From Cohnella zeiphila (GTDB taxonomy: Bacteria; Bacillota; Bacilli; Paenibacillales; Paenibacillaceae): 64,000 nucleotides of DNA. The stretch covers positions 124,001 through 188,000 of the forward strand of contig NZ_JACJVO010000021.1 of the NCBI RefSeq assembly GCF_014212055.1, read 5' to 3'. Below are positions 9,365 through 18,581 of this stretch, piece after piece. The notes beneath the pieces were generated by a model. It did not search any database. It was not told the origin of the DNA and worked only from the letters and a program-made list of their open reading frames with translations. The stretch's first letter is position 1, and each line of letters starts with the position of its first letter. The position numbers and the translations under genes are program-made.

Positions 9365-9392
9365 TAACTCGTAGCGATTTCTTTAATTAAAG

Positions 9393-9427
9393 AAAAGGGA
9401 ACCGTTTGGTTTAGACGGTTCCCTTTT
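9393..9427. terminator. Strong bidirectional Rho-independent terminator
   Basis: Perfect 13-bp arms AAAAGGGAACCGT and ACGGTTCCCTTTT with an 8-nt loop, with T-runs on both strands. It closes the 8.0-9.4 kb operon and may also serve the minus-strand cassette at 9512. Confidence 0.9.
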
Positions 9428-9511
9428 ACCATATCTGAATTCAAGCTTCAGCGAACAGGCATAGAGTGTGTCGTTGTAAGAAGAAGGGACGGTAAGATAT
9501 TCTATCCCTCC

Positions 9512-9985
9512 TCATTCCTTCTGCACAAAGATCGGTCTTAGAATTTCCTCAGTTAATTTCTTCATCTTAACTCGGATTTCCGACCTCATAACTTCGCGAG
9601 TGTATCCGACTTTCTCGACGAATCCGCGACATCGCACCTGATAATAATAAATATCGTCAACGTGTTCGTCCTGACTCACTCGGATGTTACGTCTGGTAAG
9701 CTCGCGAACGATACTTTGCATTTCCCCGCTTATCCGATTCATTAATGTCTGGAGAAAGATGTCAATTAGTGACCTGAGTGGATTGGCTGTTGATTGATTG
9801 CCACGCTGGCTGTTATCCGCAATAGTGAGCATATGCGGCAGGACGATGTAATCCCGAACTAAGAAGCGTTCGTCCTCCGTTTGTCGCTGAGCAGGCTTCT
9901 GCTCTTTGCGTGCCTCGAATTGTTCCTGATGTTCGGTAAGAAGCATTTTCGATTTCCACCTTTCGTTCCCATCGAGTTTACTCAT
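9512..9985 (-). CDS. Third protein of the SOS polymerase cassette (copy 1)
   Basis: A 157-residue protein beginning MSKLDGNERWKSKMLLTEHQEQ, clearly homologous to the 160-residue protein at 21009-21491; conserved parts include RDYIVLPHMLTIADN and the C-terminal VGYTREVMRSEIRVKM. The start at 9985 overlaps the old end of the polymerase gene, as in the intact copy. The N-terminal RWKSKMLLTEHQE faintly recalls YolD-like proteins that accompany UvrX-type polymerases. The frame is intact although the polymerase upstream is broken. Function unknown. Confidence 0.65.
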   Translation of the reverse strand: MSKLDGNERWKSKMLLTEHQEQFEARKEQKPAQRQTEDERFLVRDYIVLPHMLTIADNSQRGNQSTANPLRSLIDIFLQTLMNRISGEMQSIVRELTRRNIRVSQDEHVDDIYYYQVRCRGFVEKVGYTREVMRSEIRVKMKKLTEEILRPIFVQKE

Positions 9986-11196
9986 TTGAAATGACCCCCG
10001 ATTTGTCCTGCTCTTTCTCGTGCAACGCCCGATTCCAACATCGAAGAAGCCCGCATTGGCTGCGTCTCCAAACCGATCCTTAATCGAGTCGGTAGCGTGT
10101 TCGATCTCGTAAGCGGCCGGCCGATCGTCAAACAAAGTGAGCTGGTAAACCGAATCGCTCGCGAGATCGGTAAGCGAAATAAACAATCGACTAATCGGAA
10201 GGCCTCGCCAATGCTCAACGAAAAGCTTGTGAGCCGCCGATGCAACTTCATGCGTCAATGATGTCGCGTGAGGCAACGTTAATTGCCGACCGAAGTAAAG
10301 AACGCGTTCCCCATCTGTTTCTACGGCACCGACGGATACGACGCGGCCGATATAACCATGCCGGCGGGCTCTACGGCAGACTTCGATGACGAGTTCGAGT
10401 AAGACAACTTCGATGTCCTCGAGCCTACGATATAAGCTGCTTCGTAATGCCTTCCCGTGACTTACGGATTGAAGCTTATTGCGAATACTCGGAACAACGG
10501 GGGAGGGGGCGATTCCACGCGCAGTCTGCCAGTAATATTCCGCTTGAATATCCGATTGTCTACCCATTTCCCGCCGCATGCGACGTTTGAATTCCCCGAG
10601 TTCCAATCGTGTGACATCCCCGATCGTTGGCAGCCCCATCCGGATAAAATGCCGGGTCATGCGGCTCGCGACCATGAACATTTGATGCACGGGCAACGGC
10701 CACAAATCTTTTTCAATTTTCTCGAGACCTAGCCGAAACACACCGTCCGGCCGTTTCTTCGCGAAGTTGTCGGTTCCCATTTTGGCAAGTATTTTCGTCG
10801 GTCCGATACCCACGCGTGACCACACCCCGTACGGACTTCCGAACAAGGCAAGCGAGCCCTTAACGTCGAGAGATAGTTCATCGATCGAATAAGGTTCGAC
10901 CAGGTCCGTAAAGTTTTCGAATATTTGCGTAATCAGAAGTGAGATCGAAATGTAACGCTGCATTCGCAGCCGGATGACGACGATGTCCGGACATTTGGCC
11001 CGCGCTTCTCCAACCCGTTCGGCGGTCGTAACTCCACGTGATTTTGCAACCGGACAAGCAGCGAGGATGTTTCCCGATTTTCGATCCGGATCTCCAACTG
11101 CGACAGGCTTATCGCGATACTCGGGGGGGCAGCTTTTTCAACCGAAGCGTAAAACGATTGCCCATCGATTAGAAATATCGTGCGCTCAGGAGGCAT
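9982..11196 (-). pseudogene. Decayed Y-family DNA polymerase (copy 1)
   Basis: Compared with the intact gene at 19753-21012, this copy keeps the start MPPERTIFLIDGQSFYASVE but shifts frame soon after. It resumes at MQRYISISLLITQIFE, keeps SIDE, lacks about 15 residues before TGVWSR, and shifts again near its end, so that its last codons (RERAGQIGGHFK) are in a different frame. The remaining central region is well conserved. It cannot make a complete polymerase. Gene order and the small overlaps with both neighbours match the intact cassette. Confidence 0.85.
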
Positions 11197-11386
11197 AGCC
11201 GCTCACCGGCTTTTGCGCAAGGATGTTCGGTAATTTAAACATGCGGAATTCCCTTTTTGAGTGATCGAACGCGCGAACACTTCCGTTCGTTACGGAATGT
11301 ACCGTAATCCTTCGTTGTGTGAATTGCCCCTCGTTGTCTACGTAAATAATGTCCAACGACTTGCCTACGTACTTGTCAATGGACAT
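11186..11386 (-). CDS. Small WYL-like protein of the SOS cassette (copy 1)
   Basis: A 66-residue protein with ATG at 11386 after GGAGGCGG. It is homologous to the protein at 19563-19763. The pattern IIYVDNEGQFTQRRITVHSV, then VRAFDHSKREFRMFKLPNI, recalls the WYL ligand-binding domain (an R-x-F-K/R-x-x-x-I end), but this is a weak resemblance. Its last 11 nt overlap the polymerase start. A GAAC-N4-GTTC LexA-type box lies upstream, so SOS control is likely. Confidence 0.65.
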   Translation of the reverse strand: MSIDKYVGKSLDIIYVDNEGQFTQRRITVHSVTNGSVRAFDHSKREFRMFKLPNILAQKPVSGYAS

Positions 11387-11439
11387 GATTTCCGCCTCCA
11401 TTTAACAAATCGTAACACGAACTTGTTCTAATCATATAC

Positions 11440-11451
11440 GAACGAATGTTC
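11440..11451 (-). promoter_or_regulatory. LexA (SOS) box upstream of cassette copy 1
   Basis: GAAC-GAAT-GTTC on the plus strand, a match to the Gram-positive LexA site GAAC-N4-GTTC, about 54 nt before the ATG at 11386. A second imperfect site (GAAC-AA-GTTC) lies closer to the gene but has a wrong spacer. Confidence 0.65.
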
Positions 11452-11598
11452 CCTATCAAGGGATGTTTTATTCCAGTTATAAAAAATCCCGCTCTGCAGA
11501 TGACCACGCGGGTAATTCGCAGATTCATTTGGAGTCCATGAAGGGTTTTGCCATGATGCGTCGAGATGGTAACGAAGTAAACAACGGGAGGAGATACC

Positions 11599-11805
11599 GT
11601 GGTTAGTAAGTATCCCCTTAAAGATAAGCCTGGTCGTACGATGTTTGTATTCGAGCGTTCGGGGAAATTTTGCGGGAACATCATCAAGGATCACACAGAC
11701 AAAGAGCCGGCCAAACTAGTATTTGAAACAGAGCGGTTCGACAGTATTGAGGCGTTGAAAGAAGCTTACCCACCGGCGGACGAAAAGAAAGAGCAGGAGG
11801 CTTAG
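11599..11805 (+). CDS. Small hypothetical protein
   Basis: A 68-residue soluble protein with GTG at 11599 after GGGAGGAG. The sequence contains GRTMFVFERSGKFCGNII and an acidic or lysine-rich tail (ADEKKEQEA). No family recognised. It is followed at once by a strong terminator, which supports a real gene. Confidence 0.6.
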   Translation: MVSKYPLKDKPGRTMFVFERSGKFCGNIIKDHTDKEPAKLVFETERFDSIEALKEAYPPADEKKEQEA

Positions 11806-11822
11806 ACCTCGCTGCTCTTTTG
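11788..11822 (+). terminator. Rho-independent terminator
   Basis: Stem AAAGAGCAG-GAGG with CCTC-G-CTGCTCTTT and a T-run. It overlaps the end of the 68-residue gene. Confidence 0.8.
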
Positions 11823-11836
11823 TATTATCTCTATTT

Positions 11837-11905
11837 GCTTTGGAAGTTGCTTTGCTGGCCGGCAAGGTGCTGCTCTGCCAAATTCGACCGGCGTCACGGA
11901 CCGAG
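11837..11905 (-). pseudogene. Remnant of an alpha/beta SASP gene
   Basis: The minus strand repeats parts of the SASP gene at 19150-19395 (sequence around TTGCTTTGCTGGCC and the GACCGGCG region) but is short, has lost its frame and lacks a start. It has the same position next to a terminator as the intact gene. Confidence 0.5.
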
Positions 11906-11920
11906 GTTTTTTGATTATAA

Positions 11921-12664
11921 TTATAAGTTATTAGAAAGTGTTAGGGTCCAAGAATCGCCATATCCAGTTAGCTTGCATTCGGTATAAGCTCCTACAACAG
12001 GATCAGTAGCCATATTACCGGTTTTTGCGGCATCAATTGGTTTCCAAGTTGTAGGGGCGGCGTAACTGAACGTATTACTAGATGGATTGAATTCTTGGTG
12101 TTGTGCAACAGGAATTGAACCTGCAAATCCCGTTGTTCCAATTCGCACCAGTCTGTTCGTTACAGCAATACCATTATCTGAATTAGCCCAACCACCAGTT
12201 ACACTGGTAAGTCTCCAGTATTCACGAGTATTAACAACTGTTCTTTCAACATAAATTGTTGAGTATGCTCTGACAGCAATAGAAGGATCCCAAGCCTCAT
12301 CTCCTCTTGTTATGGTGGTTGATACGTCCATAACAGCATATGTTTCAACGACACTGTTTTCGGGAGTGAGCCTTCGTTCTAAAAGCTGGCTAGTGCGATA
12401 CTTAGTAACTTTAGCGTTAACTGCATGCTTGCCATCATCCGAATTTAAAACAATATCAGAAGTTTCCGTGGTTTTGTCAACCAAATTAGAATCATTAATA
12501 CCTTTCTTCGCCCTTTCAATTATCGAATCAATGTCCGTAATTTGATCGGCTTTAAATAAAACTTTGCCTTTTGGGGAGGTATTTGTGGCAGCAAGAACGG
12601 AACCGCTTGAGGCAAGGAATAGCATGACCATTATAACTAGAATAAAACTAGATTTGATTTTCAT
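11921..12664 (-). CDS. Secreted protein of unknown function
   Basis: 247 residues starting at ATG 12664 after GGGGAG. The signal peptide (KIKSSFILVIMVMLFLASSG, then VLA cleavage) is clear. The mature protein has no recognised domain; the C-terminal half is beta-rich with many Thr, Ser and Asn (VYVERTVVNTREYWRLTSVTGGW-like pattern). It is 32 bp downstream of a small membrane protein gene on the same strand, so they are probably co-transcribed. Confidence 0.7.
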   Translation of the reverse strand: MKIKSSFILVIMVMLFLASSGSVLAATNTSPKGKVLFKADQITDIDSIIERAKKGINDSNLVDKTTETSDIVLNSDDGKHAVNAKVTKYRTSQLLERRLTPENSVVETYAVMDVSTTITRGDEAWDPSIAVRAYSTIYVERTVVNTREYWRLTSVTGGWANSDNGIAVTNRLVRIGTTGFAGSIPVAQHQEFNPSSNTFSYAAPTTWKPIDAAKTGNMATDPVVGAYTECKLTGYGDSWTLTLSNNL

Positions 12665-12696
12665 TATGACACTCCCCTTAACGTTAGTGATTGGTT

Positions 12697-13065
12697 TTAT
12701 TGATTTTTAAAAAATGAAAATATGAATAGCAATCCACAAATCAGTGATAGAACGCTAGTATTGATACTGGCATTTAGGAAATTGATTAAAGAAGGAAAAA
12801 ACAATATTAAAATGCACGGCAATAAAGCAAAAAAGGCTACAAATGCATTGAAACTAAATTTCCATTTTCGAAAAAATGGAAGAGCAATATAAATTCCGAA
12901 AATAAAATAAATCAAGTATATTTCTTGGGTTCCAGGGTTCAATTGGTAAGTACGTTGAATTTCATTCTTTATTGACTCTTCAAAAAAGTTCACTAGCTTT
13001 AGAACACATAAAAATCCAATAAGCCACGCAATGTAAAAAAGAATTCTACGTTGAGTAATCTTCAT
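12697..13065 (-). CDS. Small integral membrane protein
   Basis: 122 residues with about four hydrophobic segments (8-26, 47-63, 71-90, 100-120). No family recognised. First gene of a probable two-gene operon with the secreted protein at 11921-12664. The 274 bp between it and the ligase gene hold divergent promoters that I cannot place precisely. Confidence 0.65.
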   Translation of the reverse strand: MKITQRRILFYIAWLIGFLCVLKLVNFFEESIKNEIQRTYQLNPGTQEIYLIYFIFGIYIALPFFRKWKFSFNAFVAFFALLPCILILFFPSLINFLNASINTSVLSLICGLLFIFSFFKNQ

Positions 13066-13339
13066 AGATGCATACCGCCTTTTTTAAGATTTAGTTTTAA
13101 CCTCCATTTCATAATATACTGAAAATAGAAAAAAGAACCGAAATAAATATATCATAAATATATCTCATATGGAATAGATCTCCTTTTTTAGTTTTTATGC
13201 GCCAGGTCCAACCCCACCTTTTTAACTACTGCTTTTATGCTCCTCGGCTTTCCTCATATTCAAACAATTACCGATTTATCCTTCCGCGACCGAATGATAC
13301 AATTGGTATATCACACTTTACGTACGGAAGGTATGCGCA

Positions 13340-14197
13340 ATGTTCCTCACACCGATGCTACTAGCAAAACGCGAAGATCCATTTGACGATCCACGTTACT
13401 TATATGAGCCGAAAATCGATGGTCATCGTGCGATCTTTTCGATTGAAAATGGAGTCGCCCGCATTTATACACGTCATCATAGCGATGTAACTCGCCAGTA
13501 TCCGGAATTGCACGAGGTCCCGATCGCTGATGACTCCGACATGGTACTCGACGGTGAAATCGCGGTTGTTGATCTGGAAACAGGAGCAGTCGATTTCGAG
13601 GCGGTGATGAGGCGGTTTCAACTGCGAAAAGCTGAAAAGATTCGCGTAGCTGCCGCAACCCAACCGGTTCATTTCTTCGCGTTCGATATCCTACGTTATA
13701 AAGGCATGGATCTACGGAAGTTACCGCTGATCGAGCGAAAGGAGATACTCGCGGCTGCACTCGATAATTCCCCGTATTTCTCACGTGTTTTATCGGTGGA
13801 AAACGAGGGGACCGCGTTGTTCAACGTAATAAAGGAACGGAAACTCGAGGGGATCGTAGCGAAGCAGAAGAGCGGCGTATATGTCGGCCGACGTAGCGAA
13901 AGTTGGCAAAAGATCATCAACTATACGTACGCCGACGTTTACATTTCGGGATACCTCAAGAACCAGTTCGGATGGCTCGTCGAGTACAACGGAAGGCCAG
14001 CGGGAATCATCGAGTTCGATTCGACGGTGCCGGCCGCGCAGAAACAAGCGTTTTACAGTGTAGCTCGAAAGCTTGTTACAGGAGAAGACCGGAACTTTGT
14101 ATACGTGGAGCCTATGATCGAGGCTCGCGTAAGATTCCGGAATTGGACGAAAAGCGGGAAGATGCGGTCGCCGGAGTTTGTTGGTTTTACTGTATAG
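13340..14197 (+). CDS. ATP-dependent DNA ligase (LigD ligase-domain type)
   Basis: 285 residues. The N-terminal adenylation domain carries EPKIDGHR with the nucleophilic lysine at K25, then DGEIAVVD, FFAFDIL and EGIVAKQ (motifs III, IIIa and IV), and SWQKI (motif V-like). The C-terminal OB-fold begins near residue 200. It seals nicks using ATP. Ligases of this size accompany Ku in bacterial end joining; no Ku gene is in the window. It stands alone, between a divergent operon and an Mrr-like gene. Confidence 0.9.
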   Translation: MFLTPMLLAKREDPFDDPRYLYEPKIDGHRAIFSIENGVARIYTRHHSDVTRQYPELHEVPIADDSDMVLDGEIAVVDLETGAVDFEAVMRRFQLRKAEKIRVAAATQPVHFFAFDILRYKGMDLRKLPLIERKEILAAALDNSPYFSRVLSVENEGTALFNVIKERKLEGIVAKQKSGVYVGRRSESWQKIINYTYADVYISGYLKNQFGWLVEYNGRPAGIIEFDSTVPAAQKQAFYSVARKLVTGEDRNFVYVEPMIEARVRFRNWTKSGKMRSPEFVGFTV

Positions 14198-14346
14198 CAA
14201 TTAATCTCTTGTCAAAGTGTCAAGCCGAATATGAATAAAAGAACGCCGGCCACCTTAAAACTATTTGGTAGCGAATTTAATGGATTATTGTCGCAATCTC
14301 CATTTTTTGCTATGATGGCTGTGGGTATTTTTGCCTGATTGTATTG

Positions 14347-14368
14347 CCCCGAAAAGCGGGGTATTTTT
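14347..14368 (+). terminator. Short terminator-like hairpin
   Basis: CCCCG-AAAA-GCGGGG-type hairpin followed by TATTTTTAT, about 150 bp past the ligase gene and 36 bp before the next start. Confidence 0.6.
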
Positions 14369-14403
14369 ATTATCACTATATGTATGTAAGAAGGTGAGAA
14401 AAT

Positions 14404-15615
14404 TTGGGTATAGTGTTTAAAGCGATTTTTGGAAGAGCTTTGTACACGTTATATGAAGAGTATGTTGGCAAGTCTGAGTTAGTGGATACAATCTTAATTA
14501 TACTAGGTACTGTTTTTCTATGCTTTCTCGGATACGTATTCCTAAAAATCTTTATAGATGAAGTTATTTTTCAAAAATGTGTTCATGGTGTGAAGTTCGG
14601 TTATACAAAAAAGAAGTGTGAGGCATGCACAAACGGAGTACATAAGAATGTGGAGCCCAAAATCAATCCATCAGGAATTTGCAAATCTTGTGGATCTCAA
14701 GTTAAATCTCGCTATAGACATCAAGTTATAAAGCCTGGGCAATCCTTAGAATATAATACAGATGAAATTGATACATTTGTAAATGAAAATCGGCTAGGCC
14801 CACTATTTAAGCAACAATTACATCTTAGACACTATCCTCCTGAATTGTACTGGTTAGATTATTGCGATGAATGTTTTTGCTCGAAGGACCTAAACAGATA
14901 CAATATGAAGTACAAGTTTGCAAAGTGGGGTGAAAGTCTTCTTAGGGCATTTGCGTATTACTGGTGGATTGTCTTACTTGCATTAGCGTTTGGTTGGATC
15001 AAATTTATAAATGATCTATGGGTCATTGTCTTGGGTTACTTTGTTATGATTCTGCTTTCTCGATATTTGTTTGGATTGGAGGTCACAAGCCGTATTCAAC
15101 AAGCTCGAAGTGATTTATCCAAGGCTAACAGCGTTCATACAGAGATTTTAAAAGCCTTGGATTTCATAAAAAAGATTGATGAAGAGGCTGCTGCTGCAAA
15201 GGAAAAAATTCGTATTTTACGCGAAAGCAGGATTAACGATATTGATAAAATGTCAGGAGTGCAGTTTGAGGAGCATCTAGCCTACTTTTTTTCTAGACTT
15301 GGTTATAAAGTCAAAGGAACGAGCACTACTGGAGATCAGGGAGTAGATTTAATCCTTAAGAAGAACAACGAAACAATTGCAATTCAGGCGAAAAGATACG
15401 ATCCTAGTAAATCCGTAGGAAACTCTGCAATACAGGAGGTTATTGCTGGCAAAATTATCTATGATTGTTCTGACGGTTGGGTGATTACCACCTCATACTT
15501 TACTAAGTCCGCAATACAACTAGCCAGTAAAGCAGGCATACGATTGATTGACCGTGAAAAACTAATTAAAATGCTAAGTGACGTTGAAAGAGAAGATCAG
15601 TTTGATGTGGTTTAA
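14404..15615 (+). CDS. Membrane-anchored Mrr-like restriction endonuclease
   Basis: 403 residues with TTG start after AAGGTGAG. Order of parts: an N-terminal membrane segment (about 28-50), cysteine motifs resembling zinc ribbons (CVHG, CEAC, CKSCG; then CDECFC), two more hydrophobic segments near 183-225, a helical linker and a C-terminal Mrr_cat domain from about 280. The nuclease motif is visible: FEEHLAYFFSRLGY, GDQGVDLIL and IAIQAKRY (D and QxK residues), followed by IQEVIAGK. Such membrane-linked Mrr proteins are thought to cut foreign or modified DNA. That role is inferred; the domain call is firm. Confidence 0.85.
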   Translation: MGIVFKAIFGRALYTLYEEYVGKSELVDTILIILGTVFLCFLGYVFLKIFIDEVIFQKCVHGVKFGYTKKKCEACTNGVHKNVEPKINPSGICKSCGSQVKSRYRHQVIKPGQSLEYNTDEIDTFVNENRLGPLFKQQLHLRHYPPELYWLDYCDECFCSKDLNRYNMKYKFAKWGESLLRAFAYYWWIVLLALAFGWIKFINDLWVIVLGYFVMILLSRYLFGLEVTSRIQQARSDLSKANSVHTEILKALDFIKKIDEEAAAAKEKIRILRESRINDIDKMSGVQFEEHLAYFFSRLGYKVKGTSTTGDQGVDLILKKNNETIAIQAKRYDPSKSVGNSAIQEVIAGKIIYDCSDGWVITTSYFTKSAIQLASKAGIRLIDREKLIKMLSDVEREDQFDVV

Positions 15616-15664
15616 CAAATCAAATAAAGTACGAAGCCGGCTGCAGAGAAAGCAGTCTGCCTAT

Positions 15665-15880
15665 TCAGCTTTTGGTATAAAAGAAAGAACATACATTTCT
15701 GCGAAAATACTCTCCGCCTATCTTCACATACAAATCAGTAATCTCCTCGACAAGACCGTTGCCCATACATTCATCATCGATATAAACGGCGATAGGTCTG
15801 TGATCAATTGCCGCAGTATAAAGATGAATCGCGCTGAGTGGTTTCTTCTTCATACGAAAATAATTCGACAAATACCGCAA
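15665..15880 (-). CDS. Small hypothetical protein
   Basis: About 71 residues if the TTG at 15880, 6 nt after GGAGG, is used; an internal ATG would give 62 residues beginning MKKKPLSAIHLYTAAIDHRP. Contains IAVYIDDECMGNGLVEEITDLY, which looks like a folded soluble domain. No family recognised. It is convergent with the Mrr-like gene. Confidence 0.45.
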   Translation of the reverse strand: MRYLSNYFRMKKKPLSAIHLYTAAIDHRPIAVYIDDECMGNGLVEEITDLYVKIGGEYFRRNVCSFFYTKS

Positions 15881-16039
15881 GATTCCTCCGAGAATCACTT
15901 GTAAAACTTGCGATTAGTTGTCTACGGGTTATGAAGCCGCACAAGGCTTAAATCGGAACTAGGCCGACGGGCCGAAAAGAGCGAACTCCCTGCGCTCCTG
16001 TTCCGCATATTTTTATTTTGAGAGAGGTAGGCGTTGTAA

Positions 16040-16198
16040 ATGGAGCGAGAAGAAAAGCTCGGATTAAGCGTCAAAGTTAACGTGAACGTCTCGGAGGCTA
16101 TTCGCGGGCTTAAAGCGATTCAACGCGAGGCTAAGAAGGCTGCACAGGCATTGCGAGAAGTCGAATCGGCTTTGGCGAGTGATGTCGCTAGTGCGTAA
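16040..16198 (+). CDS. Small phage-type hypothetical protein
   Basis: 52 residues, MEREEKLGLSVKVNVNVSEA at the start, largely helical, with ATG after GAGAGG. Similar short proteins occur in Bacillales phages. It overlaps the start of the next phage-type gene, as genes in phage operons often do. Confidence 0.55.
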   Translation: MEREEKLGLSVKVNVNVSEAIRGLKAIQREAKKAAQALREVESALASDVASA

Positions 16199-17058
16199 CA
16201 TAACAGCACGAAGAGTCGGCCGCCTAATCAGCGGAGCGCCTGTCGGAGCCTTAGCGCCGATTAACGCAGAGTGGGCACGTGACGAGCGTGGTAACCTTTT
16301 TAAATACACGCAAGCAGAGCGGATCGAAGCCGCTAGACGTCGCAGTTGGGCGAGTCGAGATAAGCGGCATTTTTCGTTTACGTATATGCAACACATACGA
16401 GAGATTACCCCAAGAACTATCGAATAAATACTGCGGCTATCTACTGCTCATTCAACCGTATATCGCGTTTAAATCGAACGTGTTGGTTACGGAGGGGCGA
16501 GCGGACATTCCGCTTACCATCAACGACCTAGCGCGCATATGGAATGTCAGTAAACGGACCGCACGTACCATCATCGACGAGTTCGAGCTTCGGAGCATTT
16601 TATTCGAAGCTGACGGAGTGTTCACGCTAAACAGTCGGTACCACTTCCGGAAGAAAACCGGAGGGGACGTGGACGCGCTGATTAAAACGTACTTTACGAC
16701 GCTGAAGTCATTTAATATGACTGCGGCCGATCTTGGATTCGTCTATAAGCCTCTGCCATACGTTCATTACGAAACAAACCTCATATGTGCCGATCCATTT
16801 GCGGAGGACCACGAGATATGGTTTCTCAACGATAAAGAAATCGGAGAGGTCATCGGCTAAACGGAGACGAAAACAAAAGAGACGATCGCACGACTTCGCA
16901 AGGTGCGGATAATTGGTGAGTGGATTAACGCTGAGGATAAGCGCCAAAAGTTTACCGCGTTGAACCCTTACGTATTCTACCGGAAGAGAGGCGAGCCTGT
17001 CGGAGTAACCGCGTCATTGTTCGCGAATTGGGAAAGCGCCAGGAAACACAGCGCATAA
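16179..17058 (+). pseudogene. Phage-type winged-helix protein broken by a frameshift and a stop
   Basis: The first frame encodes GNLFKYTQAERIEAARRR then DKRHFSFTYMQHIREI, and stops at about 16427. The homologous continuation LSNKYCGYLLLIQPYIAF lies in another frame and includes a helix-turn-helix-like section (INDLARIWNVSKRTARTIID). A TAA at 16858-16860 interrupts this frame, which continues open for 65 more codons (RLRKVRIIGEWINAEDKR, ALNPYVFYR) to a stop at 17058. Phage proteins of this layout are common in Bacillales. Two lesions make a functional product unlikely. Confidence 0.65.
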
Positions 17059-17319
17059 ATAGGTACCCTTTTTTGCACGCGATTAAAATCGCTGAAAGCC
17101 GGCTTTTATTACATGTAAAGGGAGTATTGTAATATTTCACTATAATGAAATTGAAATGGTGAGATCGCATCGATGGCGCTTACAAGATTTTTTTAAGTCA
17201 GAGCAACTAGTAACTATGAAACCGTATTTTACAGCGGCAGTACTCATAAAATTGTCTTGGATGGCAGCTAATGACTCACTTTCTGTCAAAGCACAAAGCT
17301 GATAGTGTTGTCTGAATGC

Positions 17320-17351
17320 CAAAAAAAAGCAGGAGGGATATCCTCGCTGCT
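17320..17351 (-). terminator. Terminator of the SRAP gene
   Basis: On the minus strand AGCAG-CGAGG, a short loop and a matching CCTC-CTGCT arm precede eight T residues. Confidence 0.85.
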
Positions 17352-17353
17352 TA

Positions 17354-18028
17354 TTATTTCGCTTCCGCAATTAACTCTGGCGAATGATTTCGAACATTTC
17401 CAACAGCCTTATCGACCTTATACGCCCGCATTTTTTCGGCTTCGTATGGTCTTAGCAAAGATAAGAGCAGATCCTTGTCTTGGTTGCCCTTGTCCAGCCA
17501 CACGTCTGTATTGTCACGGGTTAGAATGACAGGCATCCTATCGTGTATATCCTCCATTAACTCATTCGGTTTTGTCGTAATGATTGTACAAGTGCTTAAT
17601 CTATCTCCGCTATCCGGATTTACCCACGTATCGTACAAACCTGCAAAACTAAATAATCCTCCGTCTCTTGGTACGATGCGATAGGGCTGCTTGTCCGATC
17701 CGCTCTTTTTCCACTCATAAAATCCATCAGCAGGGATGATGCAGCGTTTTCGCGAAAGTAAACTTTTAAACGCGGGCTTCTCGCCTATGGTCTCAGCACG
17801 AGCGTTAATCATCTTGAAACCTCCTTTACCATCCTTTGACCATGAGGGGATGAGACCCCAACGAAGTTCACCTAGCTTATTTCGCTGTCCATCGTTAATT
17901 ATCGCAGGTACTAGCTGTGTTGGAGCAATATTGTAGCGCGGTAACATGGGGCTTACACTGGATTCTCCGATCTCATAAAGGGTCATCAGTTCGTCGAGAC
18001 TTATCGTTATCGTGTACCGTCCGCACAT
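17354..18028 (-). CDS. SOS response-associated peptidase (SRAP/YedK family)
   Basis: The ATG at 18028, after GAGGTGG, puts the conserved catalytic cysteine at position 2 (MCGRYT), as the family requires; 224 residues. Other SRAP signatures are RYNIAPTQ, RWGLIPSW, NARAET, RCIIPADGFYEWKK, FSFAGLYD and RMPVIL. SRAP proteins (YedK, HMCES) form a thiazolidine crosslink with abasic sites in single-stranded DNA to protect them. Its place among a Y-family polymerase, a ligase and nucleases fits DNA damage tolerance. No LexA box is seen upstream. Confidence 0.95.
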   Translation of the reverse strand: MCGRYTITISLDELMTLYEIGESSVSPMLPRYNIAPTQLVPAIINDGQRNKLGELRWGLIPSWSKDGKGGFKMINARAETIGEKPAFKSLLSRKRCIIPADGFYEWKKSGSDKQPYRIVPRDGGLFSFAGLYDTWVNPDSGDRLSTCTIITTKPNELMEDIHDRMPVILTRDNTDVWLDKGNQDKDLLLSLLRPYEAEKMRAYKVDKAVGNVRNHSPELIAEAK

Positions 18029-18139
18029 AATAACCACCTCAAAGACAGTATGGCACGAAAAAAGCACGTGCTCAAGATCCTTGAGCAGACCATTTCCTGG
18101 GGATGTCGTACTGAGGACAGAACTTGTAATTCACAGCTT

Positions 18140-18574
18140 TTATTTTAAAAGATACAGATAATTTGAAGGGAAATCATTTCTGTCAGGACCTTTAATATGT
18201 TCGAACTTAAGGAGCTTTACGTTAACTGTCGGGGAAATTTCAAATATAAATCGATCCTTACCAACAACAATATGCGGCCCCACAGTAGGGGTAGCTTCAA
18301 GTGTGATAAGAAAGTCATAACCTCGAAATCCGTTTAATCGTTCAACGTGTTCAATATCAATATAATACGGGAACAGATCTGGAGTCGTTTTTAGATGTTT
18401 AGAGTACTCTTCGCCAAGTGTTTCCCTCATATCTGGCAGTAAAAAAAGTATGAGCATTTCTTGGAGCTGTAATTCCCTTGAATCATCAGTTGGCTTACTT
18501 ACTAAGGCAGATGCAACGCAAGGCCAAAAAAACAAAGCAAGCATGTGTAAAATTAAAAGCTTCCTGAACATCAT
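18140..18574 (-). CDS. DUF3888-type secreted protein
   Basis: 144 residues with a signal peptide (FRKLLILHMLALFFWPCVASA). The mature part contains RELQLQEMLILFLLPDMRE and YYIDIEHVERL, the layout of DUF3888 proteins of Bacillales, whose function is unknown. It is followed 7 bp upstream by the gene at 18582-19085 on the same strand, so they form an operon. Confidence 0.7.
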   Translation of the reverse strand: MMFRKLLILHMLALFFWPCVASALVSKPTDDSRELQLQEMLILFLLPDMRETLGEEYSKHLKTTPDLFPYYIDIEHVERLNGFRGYDFLITLEATPTVGPHIVVGKDRFIFEISPTVNVKLLKFEHIKGPDRNDFPSNYLYLLK

Positions 18575-18581
18575 AACACCT

